From Saccharothrix espanaensis DSM 44229 (GTDB taxonomy: Bacteria; Actinomycetota; Actinomycetes; Mycobacteriales; Pseudonocardiaceae), in the NCBI RefSeq assembly GCF_000328705.1, contig NC_019673.1:2728001-2792000 (forward strand): a stretch of DNA of 64,000 nucleotides, written 5' to 3'. Below, piece after piece: positions 26,860 through 35,168 of this stretch (the first letter of the stretch is position 1; each line of letters begins with the position of its first letter). The notes beneath the pieces were generated by a model. That model saw only the letters and a program-made list of their open reading frames with translations. It was not told the origin of the DNA and searched no databases. The translations under genes and the position numbers were made by a program.

Positions 26860-27318
26860 ATGGCGATTCAGTTCATCTATAACGAGCGGTCCGCCACCAC
26901 GACAGAATCGGCGGAGCACCCGAGGGCAGTCCAGAATGTCGGCGAACTCAGCGAGTTCATTGGGTCCGTTATCATTGACGCCACTCGTGCCGGTGAGAAT
27001 ATCATGATGGAAGTCGTCACGAGCGAATCAGCGTACGACCATCAGATTCTAGAAGTCGGAATCAGCAGTGATGGGAAACGCGGCTTTGTTCACGTCGCAA
27101 GCGATGATGGTCCGGCCAGGCTCACACGTGGAGACGCAAGTAGCGACTCCACGCTGGCGATCTACAGGTTCGAAGGCCGGGCGCGAGAGGTTCCAGCCAG
27201 CCATGAAGTGCCGTTGACCATCGTGGCCGAGGTACTGGAGATCTACCTTACGACCGATGGGAACATCCCCGCAGACTGCCCACACCTGCACAGCGCGCCC
27301 TGTGCTGACGCAGGCTGA
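26860..27318 (+). CDS. Second Imm1-like immunity protein
   Basis: 152 residues. The start (MAIQFIYNERSATTTESAEHPRAVQNVGELSEFIG) and the segment EVPASHEVPLTIVAEVLEIYLTTDGNIP match the fold pattern of Imm1 proteins: a beta-hairpin start, then a PL-x2-V-x2-VL-x-IYL helix followed by the tail. It differs strongly from the first Imm1-like protein at 24977, so the two would protect against different toxins. Last gene before attR. Confidence 0.6.
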   Translation: MAIQFIYNERSATTTESAEHPRAVQNVGELSEFIGSVIIDATRAGENIMMEVVTSESAYDHQILEVGISSDGKRGFVHVASDDGPARLTRGDASSDSTLAIYRFEGRAREVPASHEVPLTIVAEVLEIYLTTDGNIPADCPHLHSAPCADAG

Positions 27319-27334
27319 GGGCTCCCCGGCCCCG

Positions 27335-27376
27335 TGCGGTGACGCCCTTCGTAGATCGACAATGGGCGTCACCGCA
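27335..27376 (+). terminator. Terminator after the last element gene
   Basis: Perfect 13-bp arms (TGCGGTGACGCCC and its complement at 27364-27376) around a 16-base loop, 17 bases after the Imm1-like stop. In the circular form it would lie between this gene and the integrase. Confidence 0.7.
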
Positions 27377-27394
27377 GGTCACGGGTCTACAACT

Positions 27395-27426
27395 AAATGC
27401 GGGCAACCCTACGGGGAGAACACGGC
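27395..27426 (+). other. attR of the integrative element
   Basis: Element arm AAATGCGGGCAACCC (27395-27409), central TA (27410-27411), then the displaced end of the IS30 right repeat CGGGGAGAACACGGC (27412-27426). The latter is the mirror of bases 16692-16706. Confidence 0.75.
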
Positions 27427-27474
27427 TCGGGGGGTGTGTGTGGCGCGGGTGGTGAGGGTGGTTTTGTTTGTTGG

Positions 27475-30204
27475 TCAGGCGCAGGGTGGGTGGTAGTCGA
27501 TTCCTTCGAAGTTTCTGTGCCATTCTTCTTCGGTGATTTCTTTGTCGACTGATTCGCACATTTTTGCGATGGCGATGTCGACGTCGAATTCCCAGGCGCG
27601 GGTGGTGCCGTCCGCGTTCGAGGTGACCACCCAGTTCGGGGTGTCGCCGTAGCTGATGGCGTAGATGCCGTCGGTGGGGCCGCTGACCCGCGCGCGCTGG
27701 GTCGGGTGGCGGTTGTCGGTCAGGTCCCACATCCTGACGGTGTCGTCCTTGCTGGTGCTGGCCAGGGACGTGCCGTCCCGGCGGAAGCCCAGGGCCAGGA
27801 CCTTGTCCGAGTGGCCGATCATCCTGGCCAGGCGGGTGGGGGTCCACGGGTCGGTCAGGTCCCAGAGGCGGATCGTGCCGTTCGCTCCGGCTACCGCGAT
27901 GGTCTTCGCGTTCGGTGCGATGGCCACCGTCGAGACGTCTTCGCCGTCTTTCAGCTCGCCGATCTGCCGGGGTTCCCGGGGGTTCGCCAGGCTCCAGAGG
28001 CGCACGGTGCTCTGGTTGTCGATGGTCGCCAGGATCTGGCCGTTCGGGCTGAACGCGATGTCGGTGATCCAGCGCGGGTGGCCGGTCAGCACGCCCAGGA
28101 CCTTGGGTTCGCCGGGGTTCGAGGCGTCCCAGATCTTCGCCTCGGACGCGCCTTCCACGGTCACCAGCACCCGGCCGCCGGTGGGGGCGAAGGCGATTCT
28201 GGTGACGGGGCCGGAGAACGTGTAGACGGGCTTGGGGTCGCGGGCGTCGGTGACGTCCCAGATCCGGGCGTCGGGGGTTTCGGCGGTGGTGGCGTAGGCG
28301 CGTTCGGCGGCGGTGACGGCGAACGACGTGACGGTGTTGCGCGGGGTCAGGAGGCCGCCCAGGCGTTTGTAGACGCGGTCGTCGGCGCTGTACGGGACGC
28401 GGGCGGTCGGGATCTGGGTGCCGTCGGGGCTCAGGGCCGAGCCGTTGGACAGCACCGAGCGGCTCACCATGTCCTCGGCCGCCGACGCGTGGGCGCTCAG
28501 CACCAGGTCGCGCAGGTCGTCGGTGCCGCTGAGGCGGTAGGCGGCGATGATCATCTGGTTGGCCAGCACGCGGTCGCCCGCCGTCCGGCGGTTCTGGGCC
28601 TCGTTGGCCACGTAGCGGGCCACCGAGAGGTTTCGTTCGGTGGCCGCCTGCTTCTGCGCTCCGATCGCCAGGACCACGGCACCGGAGGCCAGTACGAGCA
28701 GCACCAGGAGCAGGGCCACCAGTTGCCGCAGCCGGCGGGTGCGGCGGTGGGCGAGGTGGCGTTCCCGGTCTCGGGAGGCTTCGCTCTCGGTCAGGAACTC
28801 GCGTTCCAGGGCGCTGGTGCGCGCACCGTCCCGGTGGGTCCACTCGACGGCCGTGTCCAGCCTGGTTCCCCGGTAGAGGGCGTCGGGGTCCCGGCCCAGC
28901 GAGTCCCAGGTGGTTGCCGCCTCGGTGAGTTGCCGCATCGTGCGCAGGCCGTCACGGTCGGTTGCCAGCCAGTTGCGCAGGCGTGGCCACGAGCGGATCA
29001 GGGCCTCGTGGGCGATCTCGACGGTGTCGCGGTCGAGGGTGAGGAGGCGGGCGTGGGCCAGGCGGTCGAGGACCACGTCCACGTCGACGTCCTGGTCCAG
29101 TTCCGACCTGGGGAGGCGGCGCTTGGTGTCTTCGATGCCGTCGCCCAGTGCCGTGAGGCGGAGGAACACCTGGCGGGCGAGGGTTCGTTGTTGCTTTTCC
29201 AGTGAGGTGAACGTGCGTTCGGCTGTTTGGGCGATGGCGTGCTGGATTCCGCCTGCCGCTTCGTAGCCGGCGAGGGTCATGGTGGTGCCGCGCCTGCGTC
29301 GCCAGGTTTCCAGGAGCGCGTGCGACATCAGGGGTAGGACGCCCGGTTGGCCCGTCGCGTCCGCGATCAGCCTGCTGACCAGGGCTGTCTCCACCGTGCA
29401 GGACGCTTTGACGGCGGGCTGCATGATCACCTGGCGCAGTTCCTCCGGGCCCATGGGGCCCAGCAGGAGCTGGCCGTCGGTCAGGGCTTCGACCAGGTTC
29501 GGGTGTTGGGCGCAGTGGCTGTAGAAGTCGGCGCGCACGCCCAGGACCACGCGGCAGTCGGCGGAGAGCAGGGCGTCGATGAACTCCGCCTGCCTGGTGT
29601 GGTCCTGGCAGAGGGTGAAGACCTCTTCGAACTGGTCGACGATGATCAGGTCCTGGGTCAGGTCCAGCTTGTCGGCCCGGACCTCCACCTCGCCGGGGGT
29701 GGTCAGCACGGTCGGGCCCGGCAGGCGGGGCACCAGGCCCGCTTTGAGCAGGGACGACTTGCCCGCCCCGGAAGCACCGAAGACGGCCACGAAGCGGCCC
29801 GCGGTGATCCTGGCCTCCAGGTCCTCCAGGATCCGGTCCCGGCCGAAGAACCACTCGGCGTCCTCCGTGCCGTAGGCCGCCAGGCCCGCGTACGGCGGGT
29901 GGGCCTCGTTCGGGCCCGGGGGCGTCGGCAGGACCTCGGCCGCCACCTGGTGCCAGCGGTCCTCCCACTCGGCCACGTCGCCCTCGCAGGCGCGCACGTA
30001 GGCGAGCGTCACCGCCAGGCTGGGCAGCTTCCGGCCGCCCGCGGCGTCGGACAGGGTGGTCGCCGAGTAGTGGGCGCGGGCGCCCAGCTGCCGGTAGCTG
30101 TAGCCGCCTGCCTTGTCGCGCAACGACCTGAGGTCGGCCGCGAACTTCAGCAGCGGACCGTCCCCGACGTCCAACGGGCGCTCTCCACGCGGCACCGGTT
30201 CCAC
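27475..30204 (-). CDS. XRE helix-turn-helix, STAND NTPase and WD40 repeat protein
   Basis: 909 residues from the GTG at 30204 (VEPVPRGERPLDVGDGPLLKFAADLRSLRDKAGGYSYRQLGAR, beginning only). Order: XRE-like N-terminus (about 20-80); novel STAND NTPase with Walker A GASGAGKSS (about residue 150) and Walker B LIIVDQFEEVFTLC; a transmembrane helix (LVALLLVLLVLASGAVVLAIGA); then WD40 repeats (units such as ITDIAFSPNGQILATIDNQSTVRLWSL). The tail is KEITEEEWHRNFEGIDYHPPCA. STAND proteins of this type are signal-transducing ATPases, some used in conflict or antiviral responses; the role here is unknown. It lies just outside the mobile element. Confidence 0.87.
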   Translation of the reverse strand: MEPVPRGERPLDVGDGPLLKFAADLRSLRDKAGGYSYRQLGARAHYSATTLSDAAGGRKLPSLAVTLAYVRACEGDVAEWEDRWHQVAAEVLPTPPGPNEAHPPYAGLAAYGTEDAEWFFGRDRILEDLEARITAGRFVAVFGASGAGKSSLLKAGLVPRLPGPTVLTTPGEVEVRADKLDLTQDLIIVDQFEEVFTLCQDHTRQAEFIDALLSADCRVVLGVRADFYSHCAQHPNLVEALTDGQLLLGPMGPEELRQVIMQPAVKASCTVETALVSRLIADATGQPGVLPLMSHALLETWRRRRGTTMTLAGYEAAGGIQHAIAQTAERTFTSLEKQQRTLARQVFLRLTALGDGIEDTKRRLPRSELDQDVDVDVVLDRLAHARLLTLDRDTVEIAHEALIRSWPRLRNWLATDRDGLRTMRQLTEAATTWDSLGRDPDALYRGTRLDTAVEWTHRDGARTSALEREFLTESEASRDRERHLAHRRTRRLRQLVALLLVLLVLASGAVVLAIGAQKQAATERNLSVARYVANEAQNRRTAGDRVLANQMIIAAYRLSGTDDLRDLVLSAHASAAEDMVSRSVLSNGSALSPDGTQIPTARVPYSADDRVYKRLGGLLTPRNTVTSFAVTAAERAYATTAETPDARIWDVTDARDPKPVYTFSGPVTRIAFAPTGGRVLVTVEGASEAKIWDASNPGEPKVLGVLTGHPRWITDIAFSPNGQILATIDNQSTVRLWSLANPREPRQIGELKDGEDVSTVAIAPNAKTIAVAGANGTIRLWDLTDPWTPTRLARMIGHSDKVLALGFRRDGTSLASTSKDDTVRMWDLTDNRHPTQRARVSGPTDGIYAISYGDTPNWVVTSNADGTTRAWEFDVDIAIAKMCESVDKEITEEEWHRNFEGIDYHPPCA

Positions 30205-30344
30205 CCCCTGACCAAAGGTTCCCCGATTCTCCGCAGCGTTCGGGGTGTCGTCCAGACTTTCAGACCCGACCCCGAATCCGCTCCGCTTCGGGTGCGCGCA
30301 TCCGGGTGAACGGGACGGGGGCCATCTGCCAAGGGTGCCCGCCC

Positions 30345-31511
30345 TCAGGCCAGTACGGCGGTGACGTAGGGATCCGGGTCGGCGAGGATGGCGCGGATGG
30401 CGGTGCCGGCCGCGCCCCGGGTGGCCGCGTCGGAGGCCAGGGTGGACGCCAGCACGTGGACGGGCGACCAGGCGGCGCTGACCACCCGACGGCCCAGTTC
30501 GGCCAGCAGCGGCTCGCGCAGCCACGGTTCCAGCCGCGCGTAGGCGCCGCCCAGGACGACGGTGGGCAGGTCGAGGAGGTTCACCGCGCCGGACAGGGCC
30601 ACGCCCAACCACTTCGCCGCGTCGTGCACAGCTGCGGTGGCGGTGCGGTCGTTCGCCTTGAGCGCCGTCAGCAGGGTCGGGAGGTCTTCGACGCCTGCCG
30701 CGCGCACGATTTCGTCCTGGCCTGCCAGGCGTTCCAGGCAGCCGCGGGAGCCGCACGGGCATCGCGGGCCCCTCGGGTCTACGGAGAGGTGGCCGATCTC
30801 GCCGCTGAAACCGGACACGCCTTCGAACAGCTCGCCGTTGAGCACGATGCCCGCGCCGATGCCGATCTCGCCCGAGACGTGCACGAAGTCCGGTGCGCCG
30901 CAACCGTGCCGCAGTTCGTCCAGCGCGGCGAGGTTCGCCTCGTTGCCGACCAGCACCGGCACGTCCAGCCCGAGCCGCCGGGTGAGCTCGCCGCGCACGT
31001 CCACCTCGCGCCAGCCCAGGTTCGGGGCCAGCCGCAGGATGCCGGTGGCGGACTCGACCAGGCCGGGCACGGCGACACCCACGCCGCCGATGGCCACGTC
31101 CTCCTTGAGCGCCAACCGGATCGCGGCGGCGACCCTGGTCAGCACGCGGCTCGGCCGCGACGCGCGGTTGTCGCCGGGGCGCAGCCAGCTCGTGCGGACC
31201 CGGCCGGTCAGGTCGACCAGGCAGGTGGCGAGGTGGTCGACGCCGATCTCGACGCCCAGACCGTGCGGTCCGGCGGGGGACAGGTGCAGTGCGGTGCCCC
31301 GGCGGCCCGGACCCGGTCTGCTCTGCGCCTCGCCCTCGACCACCAGTCGCGCGCCGATCATCCGGTCCACCAGGCTGGACACGGTGGCCTTGGTCAAGCC
31401 GGTGCGGGCGGCGACGGTGGCCCGGGACGAGCCGGGGGCGGCGGCGATCGCGTCCAGCACGAGAGCGCAGTTGTGCCGGCGGACGGTGTGCTGGCTCGCG
31501 GGTCGGGACAC
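30345..31511 (-). CDS. ROK-family transcriptional regulator, probably of xylose use
   Basis: 388 residues. N-terminal winged helix (RRHNCALVLDAIAAAPGSSRATVAARTGLTKATVSSLVDRM) and C-terminal sugar-kinase-like domain with the ROK zinc motif CPCGSRGCLE and FSGEIGHLSVD. It is divergent from xylA-xylB, the standard arrangement for XylR-type repressors. An inverted repeat between the genes is its probable operator. Confidence 0.88.
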   Translation of the reverse strand: MSRPASQHTVRRHNCALVLDAIAAAPGSSRATVAARTGLTKATVSSLVDRMIGARLVVEGEAQSRPGPGRRGTALHLSPAGPHGLGVEIGVDHLATCLVDLTGRVRTSWLRPGDNRASRPSRVLTRVAAAIRLALKEDVAIGGVGVAVPGLVESATGILRLAPNLGWREVDVRGELTRRLGLDVPVLVGNEANLAALDELRHGCGAPDFVHVSGEIGIGAGIVLNGELFEGVSGFSGEIGHLSVDPRGPRCPCGSRGCLERLAGQDEIVRAAGVEDLPTLLTALKANDRTATAAVHDAAKWLGVALSGAVNLLDLPTVVLGGAYARLEPWLREPLLAELGRRVVSAAWSPVHVLASTLASDAATRGAAGTAIRAILADPDPYVTAVLA

Positions 31512-31534
31512 CGCTGGATCCTAGCGGCACCCCG

Positions 31535-31561
31535 CGATAAGTTCAGTCATCAAACTTATCG
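31535..31561 (+). promoter_or_regulatory. Inverted-repeat operator upstream of xylA
   Basis: Perfect 9-bp arms CGATAAGTT and AACTTATCG separated by nine bases. It lies between the divergent ROK gene and xylA, ending 11 bases before the xylA start and overlapping its GGAGG site. AT-rich arms of this kind fit ROK/XylR operators. Confidence 0.65.
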
Positions 31562-31572
31562 GAGGTGGCCCG

Positions 31573-32529
31573 GTGGACAGGTCCAGCTTCGGCCTGTGGA
31601 CGGTCGGCCGGCACACCGGGCTGGTGGTGCCGATGGTGACCACCAACCTGTTCACCCACCCGGTGTTCAAGGACGGCGGGTTCACCTCGAACGACCGGTC
31701 GGTGCGGCGGTTCGCGCTGCGCAAGGTGCTGCGCAACCTGGAGCTCGCGGCGGAGCTGGGTGCCTCGACCGTGGTGCTGTGGGGTGGCCGGGAGGGGTCG
31801 GAGGTGGACGCGGGCAAGGACGTCCGGGCGGCGCTGGACCGGTACCGGGAGGCGCTGGACATCGTCGTGCGGTACTCCGAGGACCAGGGTTGCGGGCTGC
31901 GGTTCGCGGTGGAGCCCAAGCCGAACGAGCCGCGCGGCGACATCCTGCTGCCGACCATCGGGCACGCGCTGGCGTTCATCTCGACGCTGGAGCACCACGA
32001 GCTGGTCGGCGTGAACCCCGAGGTCGGGCACGAGCAGATGGCGGGCCTCAACGTCGTGCACGGCGTCGCGCAGGCGCTGTGGCAGGGAAAGCTGTTCCAC
32101 CTCGACCTCAACGGGCAGAAGGGGCCGCGCTACGACCAGGACCTCGTGTTCGGGCATGGCGACCTGTTGTCCGCCTTCTTCCTGGTCGACCTGGTGGAGC
32201 ACGGCGGGTACGACGGACCCCGGCACTTCGACTACAAGCCGTTGCGCACCGAGGACCTTGATGGCGTGTGGGTGAGCGCGGCGGCCAACATGCGCACGTA
32301 TCGGCTGTTGCGGGAGCGGGCGGTGGTGTTCCGGGCCGATCCCGAGGTGCAGGAGGCGTTGCGGCACAGCGGGGTGTATGAGCTGGGCGAGTCGACCTTG
32401 GCTCCCGGTGAGTCTGTTGCGGAGTTTGTGGTCCAGGATGAGGATGCTTCCGGTGCGGCGGAGCGGGGTTACGGGTTCGTCCGGTTGTCGCAGTTGGCGT
32501 TGGAGCACTTGGTGGGGGCTCGCGGATGA
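31573..32529 (+). CDS. xylA: Xylose isomerase with internal in-frame deletion
   Basis: 318 residues, against about 385-390 for actinobacterial XylA. It starts FGLWTVG as expected but then jumps to [23 protein letters not shown]. Roughly 62 residues between these two points are missing, including the segment that holds the catalytic His and Asp (TFHDDD in relatives). The rest is intact: [30 protein letters not shown] (metal Glu), [30 protein letters not shown]. The GTG at 31573 follows a GGAGGTGG site. Enzyme activity is doubtful unless another copy exists. The stop overlaps xylB. Confidence 0.88.
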   Translation: MDRSSFGLWTVGRHTGLVVPMVTTNLFTHPVFKDGGFTSNDRSVRRFALRKVLRNLELAAELGASTVVLWGGREGSEVDAGKDVRAALDRYREALDIVVRYSEDQGCGLRFAVEPKPNEPRGDILLPTIGHALAFISTLEHHELVGVNPEVGHEQMAGLNVVHGVAQALWQGKLFHLDLNGQKGPRYDQDLVFGHGDLLSAFFLVDLVEHGGYDGPRHFDYKPLRTEDLDGVWVSAAANMRTYRLLRERAVVFRADPEVQEALRHSGVYELGESTLAPGESVAEFVVQDEDASGAAERGYGFVRLSQLALEHLVGARG

Positions 32530-33902
32530 CGCTTGTGGCGGGAATCGACTCGTCCACGCAGTCGTGCAAGGTCGTTGTGCGCGACGCGGAGAGCGGTGTC
32601 CTGGTGCGGGAAGGGCGTGCGCCGCATCCGCCGGGTACCGAGGTCGATCCCGGGGCGTGGTGGGACGCGTTGGGGGTTGCGTCCCGGGCGGCCGGCGGGC
32701 TTGATGACGTGGCGGCTGTTTCGGTTGCGGCGCAACAACACGGGTTGGTCTGTCTGGATGGTTCCGGTGTGGTGGTGCGGCCCGCGTTGCTGTGGAACGA
32801 CACCCGGTCGGCGGGGGCGGCGCGGGACCTGGTCGCGGAACTCGGCGCGGCGGCGTGGGTGGCGGCGGTCGGCAACGTGCCGGTGGCCTCGCTGACGGTC
32901 GCCAAGCTCCGGTGGCTGGCCGAGCACGAACCCGGCAACGCCGACCGGACGGCGGCGGTGTGCCTGCCGCACGACTGGTTGACCTGGCGGCTGTCCGGCG
33001 GGCGTGGGGTGGAGTCGCTGACCACGGACCGCAGCGATGCCAGTGGCACGGGCTACTGGTCGGCGGCGGGTGGGGAGTACCGGCTGGAGCTGCTGGAACG
33101 GGCGTTCGGGCGGGTGCCGACGGTGGTGCCGTCGGTGCTGGGGCCGGGGGCGCTGTCCGGAAGGTTCGGGGCGGGCTGTGGGGACAACGCCGCCGCCGCG
33201 CTTGGCGTGCAGGCCCGGCCCGGTGACGTCGTGGTGTCCGTCGGAACGTCCGGCACGGCGTTCGCCCGCGCGTCCCGGCCGGTCGCCGATCCCACCGGGA
33301 CGGTGAACGGGTTCGCCGACGCCGAGGGCGGCCACCTGCCGCTGGTCTGCACGCTCAACGCGTCCCGCGTGCTCGACGCGGCGGCCGCGCTGCTGGGCGT
33401 CGACCTGGCGGAACTGTCCCGGCTGGCGTCGAGCGCCCCGGCGGGTGCGGACGGGCTGGTGCTGGTCCCGTACTTGGAAGGCGAGCGGACGCCGGACAAG
33501 CCGGATTCGACCGGCGCGGTGCACGGGTTGCGGCTGGACAACGCGACACCTGGCAATTTCGCGCGTGCCGCCGTGGAGGGGTTGTTGTGCGGGCTGGCCG
33601 ACGCGATCGACGCTCTGGCGGCCGTGGGCACGCCGGTCGAACGGGTGCTGCTGATCGGTGGCGGCGCGCGGTCGGCGGCCGTGCGCGAGATCGCGCCCGC
33701 CGTGTTCGGCCGCCCGGTGGTCCTGCCCGCGACCGGTGAGTACGTCGCGGACGGTGCGGCCCGGCAGGCGGCGTGGGCGCTGGCCGGCGCGGACGCTCCG
33801 CCGCACTGGGCGGAACTGCGGTCGACGGTGGTCGAGGCCGATCCGACGCCGTGGGTTCGCGAGCGCTATGCCACGGCGAGGGATCTGACCGTGAACCGGT
33901 GA
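32526..33902 (+). CDS. xylB: Xylulokinase
   Basis: Phosphorylates D-xylulose to xylulose-5-phosphate. 458-residue FGGY-family kinase. N-terminal phosphate loop [43 protein letters not shown] (substrate contact), [11 protein letters not shown], and the C-terminal adenosine-binding segment [31 protein letters not shown] at 32526 overlaps the xylA stop. Apparently intact, unlike xylA. Confidence 0.92.
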   Translation: MTLVAGIDSSTQSCKVVVRDAESGVLVREGRAPHPPGTEVDPGAWWDALGVASRAAGGLDDVAAVSVAAQQHGLVCLDGSGVVVRPALLWNDTRSAGAARDLVAELGAAAWVAAVGNVPVASLTVAKLRWLAEHEPGNADRTAAVCLPHDWLTWRLSGGRGVESLTTDRSDASGTGYWSAAGGEYRLELLERAFGRVPTVVPSVLGPGALSGRFGAGCGDNAAAALGVQARPGDVVVSVGTSGTAFARASRPVADPTGTVNGFADAEGGHLPLVCTLNASRVLDAAAALLGVDLAELSRLASSAPAGADGLVLVPYLEGERTPDKPDSTGAVHGLRLDNATPGNFARAAVEGLLCGLADAIDALAAVGTPVERVLLIGGGARSAAVREIAPAVFGRPVVLPATGEYVADGAARQAAWALAGADAPPHWAELRSTVVEADPTPWVRERYATARDLTVNR

Positions 33903-33926
33903 GGCACGAGTGGATCGGGGCGGACG

Positions 33927-33972
33927 CCACCGCGCCCGCCGTGACCAAGGGGTGTCACGGCGGGCGCGGTGG
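33927..33972 (+). terminator. Bidirectional terminator after xylB
   Basis: Perfect 19-bp arms (CCACCGCGCCCGCCGTGAC and its complement at 33954-33972) around an 8-base loop, between xylB and the convergent SRPBCC gene. Confidence 0.82.
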
Positions 33973-33983
33973 GTCAGGCGGTG

Positions 33984-34457
33984 TTACCTGGTCTGCGGAG
34001 GACGGTTCACGTCGTCGCGCCATGCGCCGGTCTCGACGCCGCGGCCCTCGATGAACTCCTTGAACCGCTTCATGTCACCGGAGATCCGGTGGTCCACGAC
34101 GCCCAGCGCCGCGCCCGCCTTCTCGGTCAGCGTGTCCGGGTCGAACTCCATCTGGAGGTGGACCCGCGTGCTGCGGTCGTCGAGTCGGTGGAAGGTCACC
34201 ACACCGGCCTGCTTCGGACCGTCGACCGACCGCCACGCGACCCGCTCGTCCGGGTGCTGCTCGGTGATCTCGGCGTCGAACTCCCGCTGCGCGCCGGCGA
34301 CCTTGGTCACCCAGTGCGTGCGGGTGGGCGTCAGCTGGGTGATGCTCTCCACGCCTTCCATGAAGCGCGGGAAGGACTCGAACTGGGTCCACTGGTTGTA
34401 CGCCGTGGTGACCGGCACGTCGACGTCTACGGACTTTTCGATCGTCGTCACTGTCAA
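33984..34457 (-). CDS. SRPBCC-family (polyketide cyclase/START-like) protein
   Basis: 157 residues from a TTG at 34457 (GTG at 34451 is an alternative), with an AGGAAGAGG site. IEKSVDVDVPVTTAYNQWTQFESFPRFMEGVESI is the standard N-terminus of the ligand-pocket fold of coenzyme-Q-binding/cyclase-like proteins. Ligand and role unknown. Convergent with xylB across a strong terminator. Confidence 0.8.
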   Translation of the reverse strand: MTVTTIEKSVDVDVPVTTAYNQWTQFESFPRFMEGVESITQLTPTRTHWVTKVAGAQREFDAEITEQHPDERVAWRSVDGPKQAGVVTFHRLDDRSTRVHLQMEFDPDTLTEKAGAALGVVDHRISGDMKRFKEFIEGRGVETGAWRDDVNRPPQTR

Positions 34458-34552
34458 ACAACCTCTTCCTCAAATCGAGTACGAACCTTGGTTACCCCGC
34501 TGCCGCGATCCCACACCTGATTTGTCGGATCGGCGGTCGGGCACCCTCGATC

Positions 34553-34860
34553 GTGGTGAGCGAAGCCGAGGCTCCCGAGGAACGCCGTTTGGCGCGCAAC
34601 CTCAACGAATTGCCCCAAGAGCTGCGAGTCGCCCAGAGGGTGCGCAGATCTGTTCGGATTCTGCTGCCGATCGCGTTTAGCGGGCGGTACGCGTGGGCGG
34701 ACGCCTACGTCCGGGGCACCCACCTGGTCACGGTCCTGGTGCGGCGGGGCCGACGCGAGCACGTCATCGAGTTGGCCAACCGGTTCGCCGTACGGGTTGG
34801 GGTGCCTGCTGCTCGCCGAAGTTGTGACAGGTGGCGCGAGCGCGGTCAGAAGCCCGCCGA
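34553..34860 (+). pseudogene. Degraded DUF6328-like membrane protein gene
   Basis: The frame begins MVSEAEAPEERRLARNLNELPQELRVAQ, like the N-terminus of DUF6328 proteins, and continues into YVRGTHLVTVLVRRGRREHVIELANRFAV. The hydrophobic helices that should lie between these parts are missing or disrupted. The end of the family (GCLLLAEVVTGGASAV) appears in another frame from about 34797. This indicates at least one deletion and one frameshift. Confidence 0.5.
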
Positions 34861-35133
34861 GTAGCGGCTCGCCGCGCGCGTGCGGCTCTGGTGGGCGCGG
34901 GCGACGGCGTCAACCAGTTCTTCCTTGGTCATCGAAGACCGGCCGGGCACGTCGAACCGCTTCGCGAGGTCGTACAGGTGGGCCTTGGTCGTCGGGCCGC
35001 GCCGCGAGGTGGACGGTCCCTTGTGGCCCTTCGGCTCCGAGTGGGCGCCCTCGCCGTGCTCCTTGGACCGCGTGCGCTGCGCCTTCTTGGACGGTCGCGC
35101 GTCCGTGCCGGGCATCGTTCTGTTTTCGCGCAT
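34846..35133 (-). CDS. Small basic protein with Rho-N/SAP-like C-terminus
   Basis: 95 residues from the ATG at 35133 (a second ATG at 35115). Lys/Arg/Ser-rich disordered N-terminus (SKKAQRTRSKEHGEGAHSEPKGHKG) and a helical C-terminal motif LYDLAKRFDVPGRSSMTKEELVDAVARA, resembling Rho N-terminal or SAP helix-extension-helix nucleic-acid-binding modules. Probably DNA- or RNA-associated; function unknown. Its 3' end runs into the opposite-strand gene relic. Confidence 0.7.
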   Translation of the reverse strand: MRENRTMPGTDARPSKKAQRTRSKEHGEGAHSEPKGHKGPSTSRRGPTTKAHLYDLAKRFDVPGRSSMTKEELVDAVARAHQSRTRAASRYSAGF

Positions 35134-35168
35134 GCGAGGGGGTTACCCCGGCGAGCGGGGAGCCATGC

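Larger units (their letters stand above)
17892..27411 (+). mobile_element. 9.5-kb serine-integrase element (AICE/ICE-like)
   Basis: Bounded by attL (TA at 17892) and attR (TA at 27410). Excision at the TA dinucleotides would give a 9518-bp circle and restore the IS30 right repeat. It carries a large serine integrase, a TraB/FtsK translocase with two small partners, a NUDIX hydrolase, two XRE-type regulators, two Imm1-like proteins and unknown genes. The 22.2-27.3 kb part is clearly lower in GC than the host. No replication initiator is recognised, which distinguishes it from classical actinomycete integrative conjugative elements. Confidence 0.78.

Noticed and set aside
16692..27426. A 10.7-kb composite transposon bounded by inverted repeats
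   Set aside because: My first reading of the inverted match between 16693-16708 and 27410-27425. The better explanation is that both are termini of one IS30 element, split by an integrase-driven insertion, because the junction bases at 17885-17893 complete the repeat.
28952..29968. Alternative minus-strand frame inside the STAND gene
   Set aside because: Out-of-frame shadow; Walker motifs and WD40 units are all in the annotated frame.
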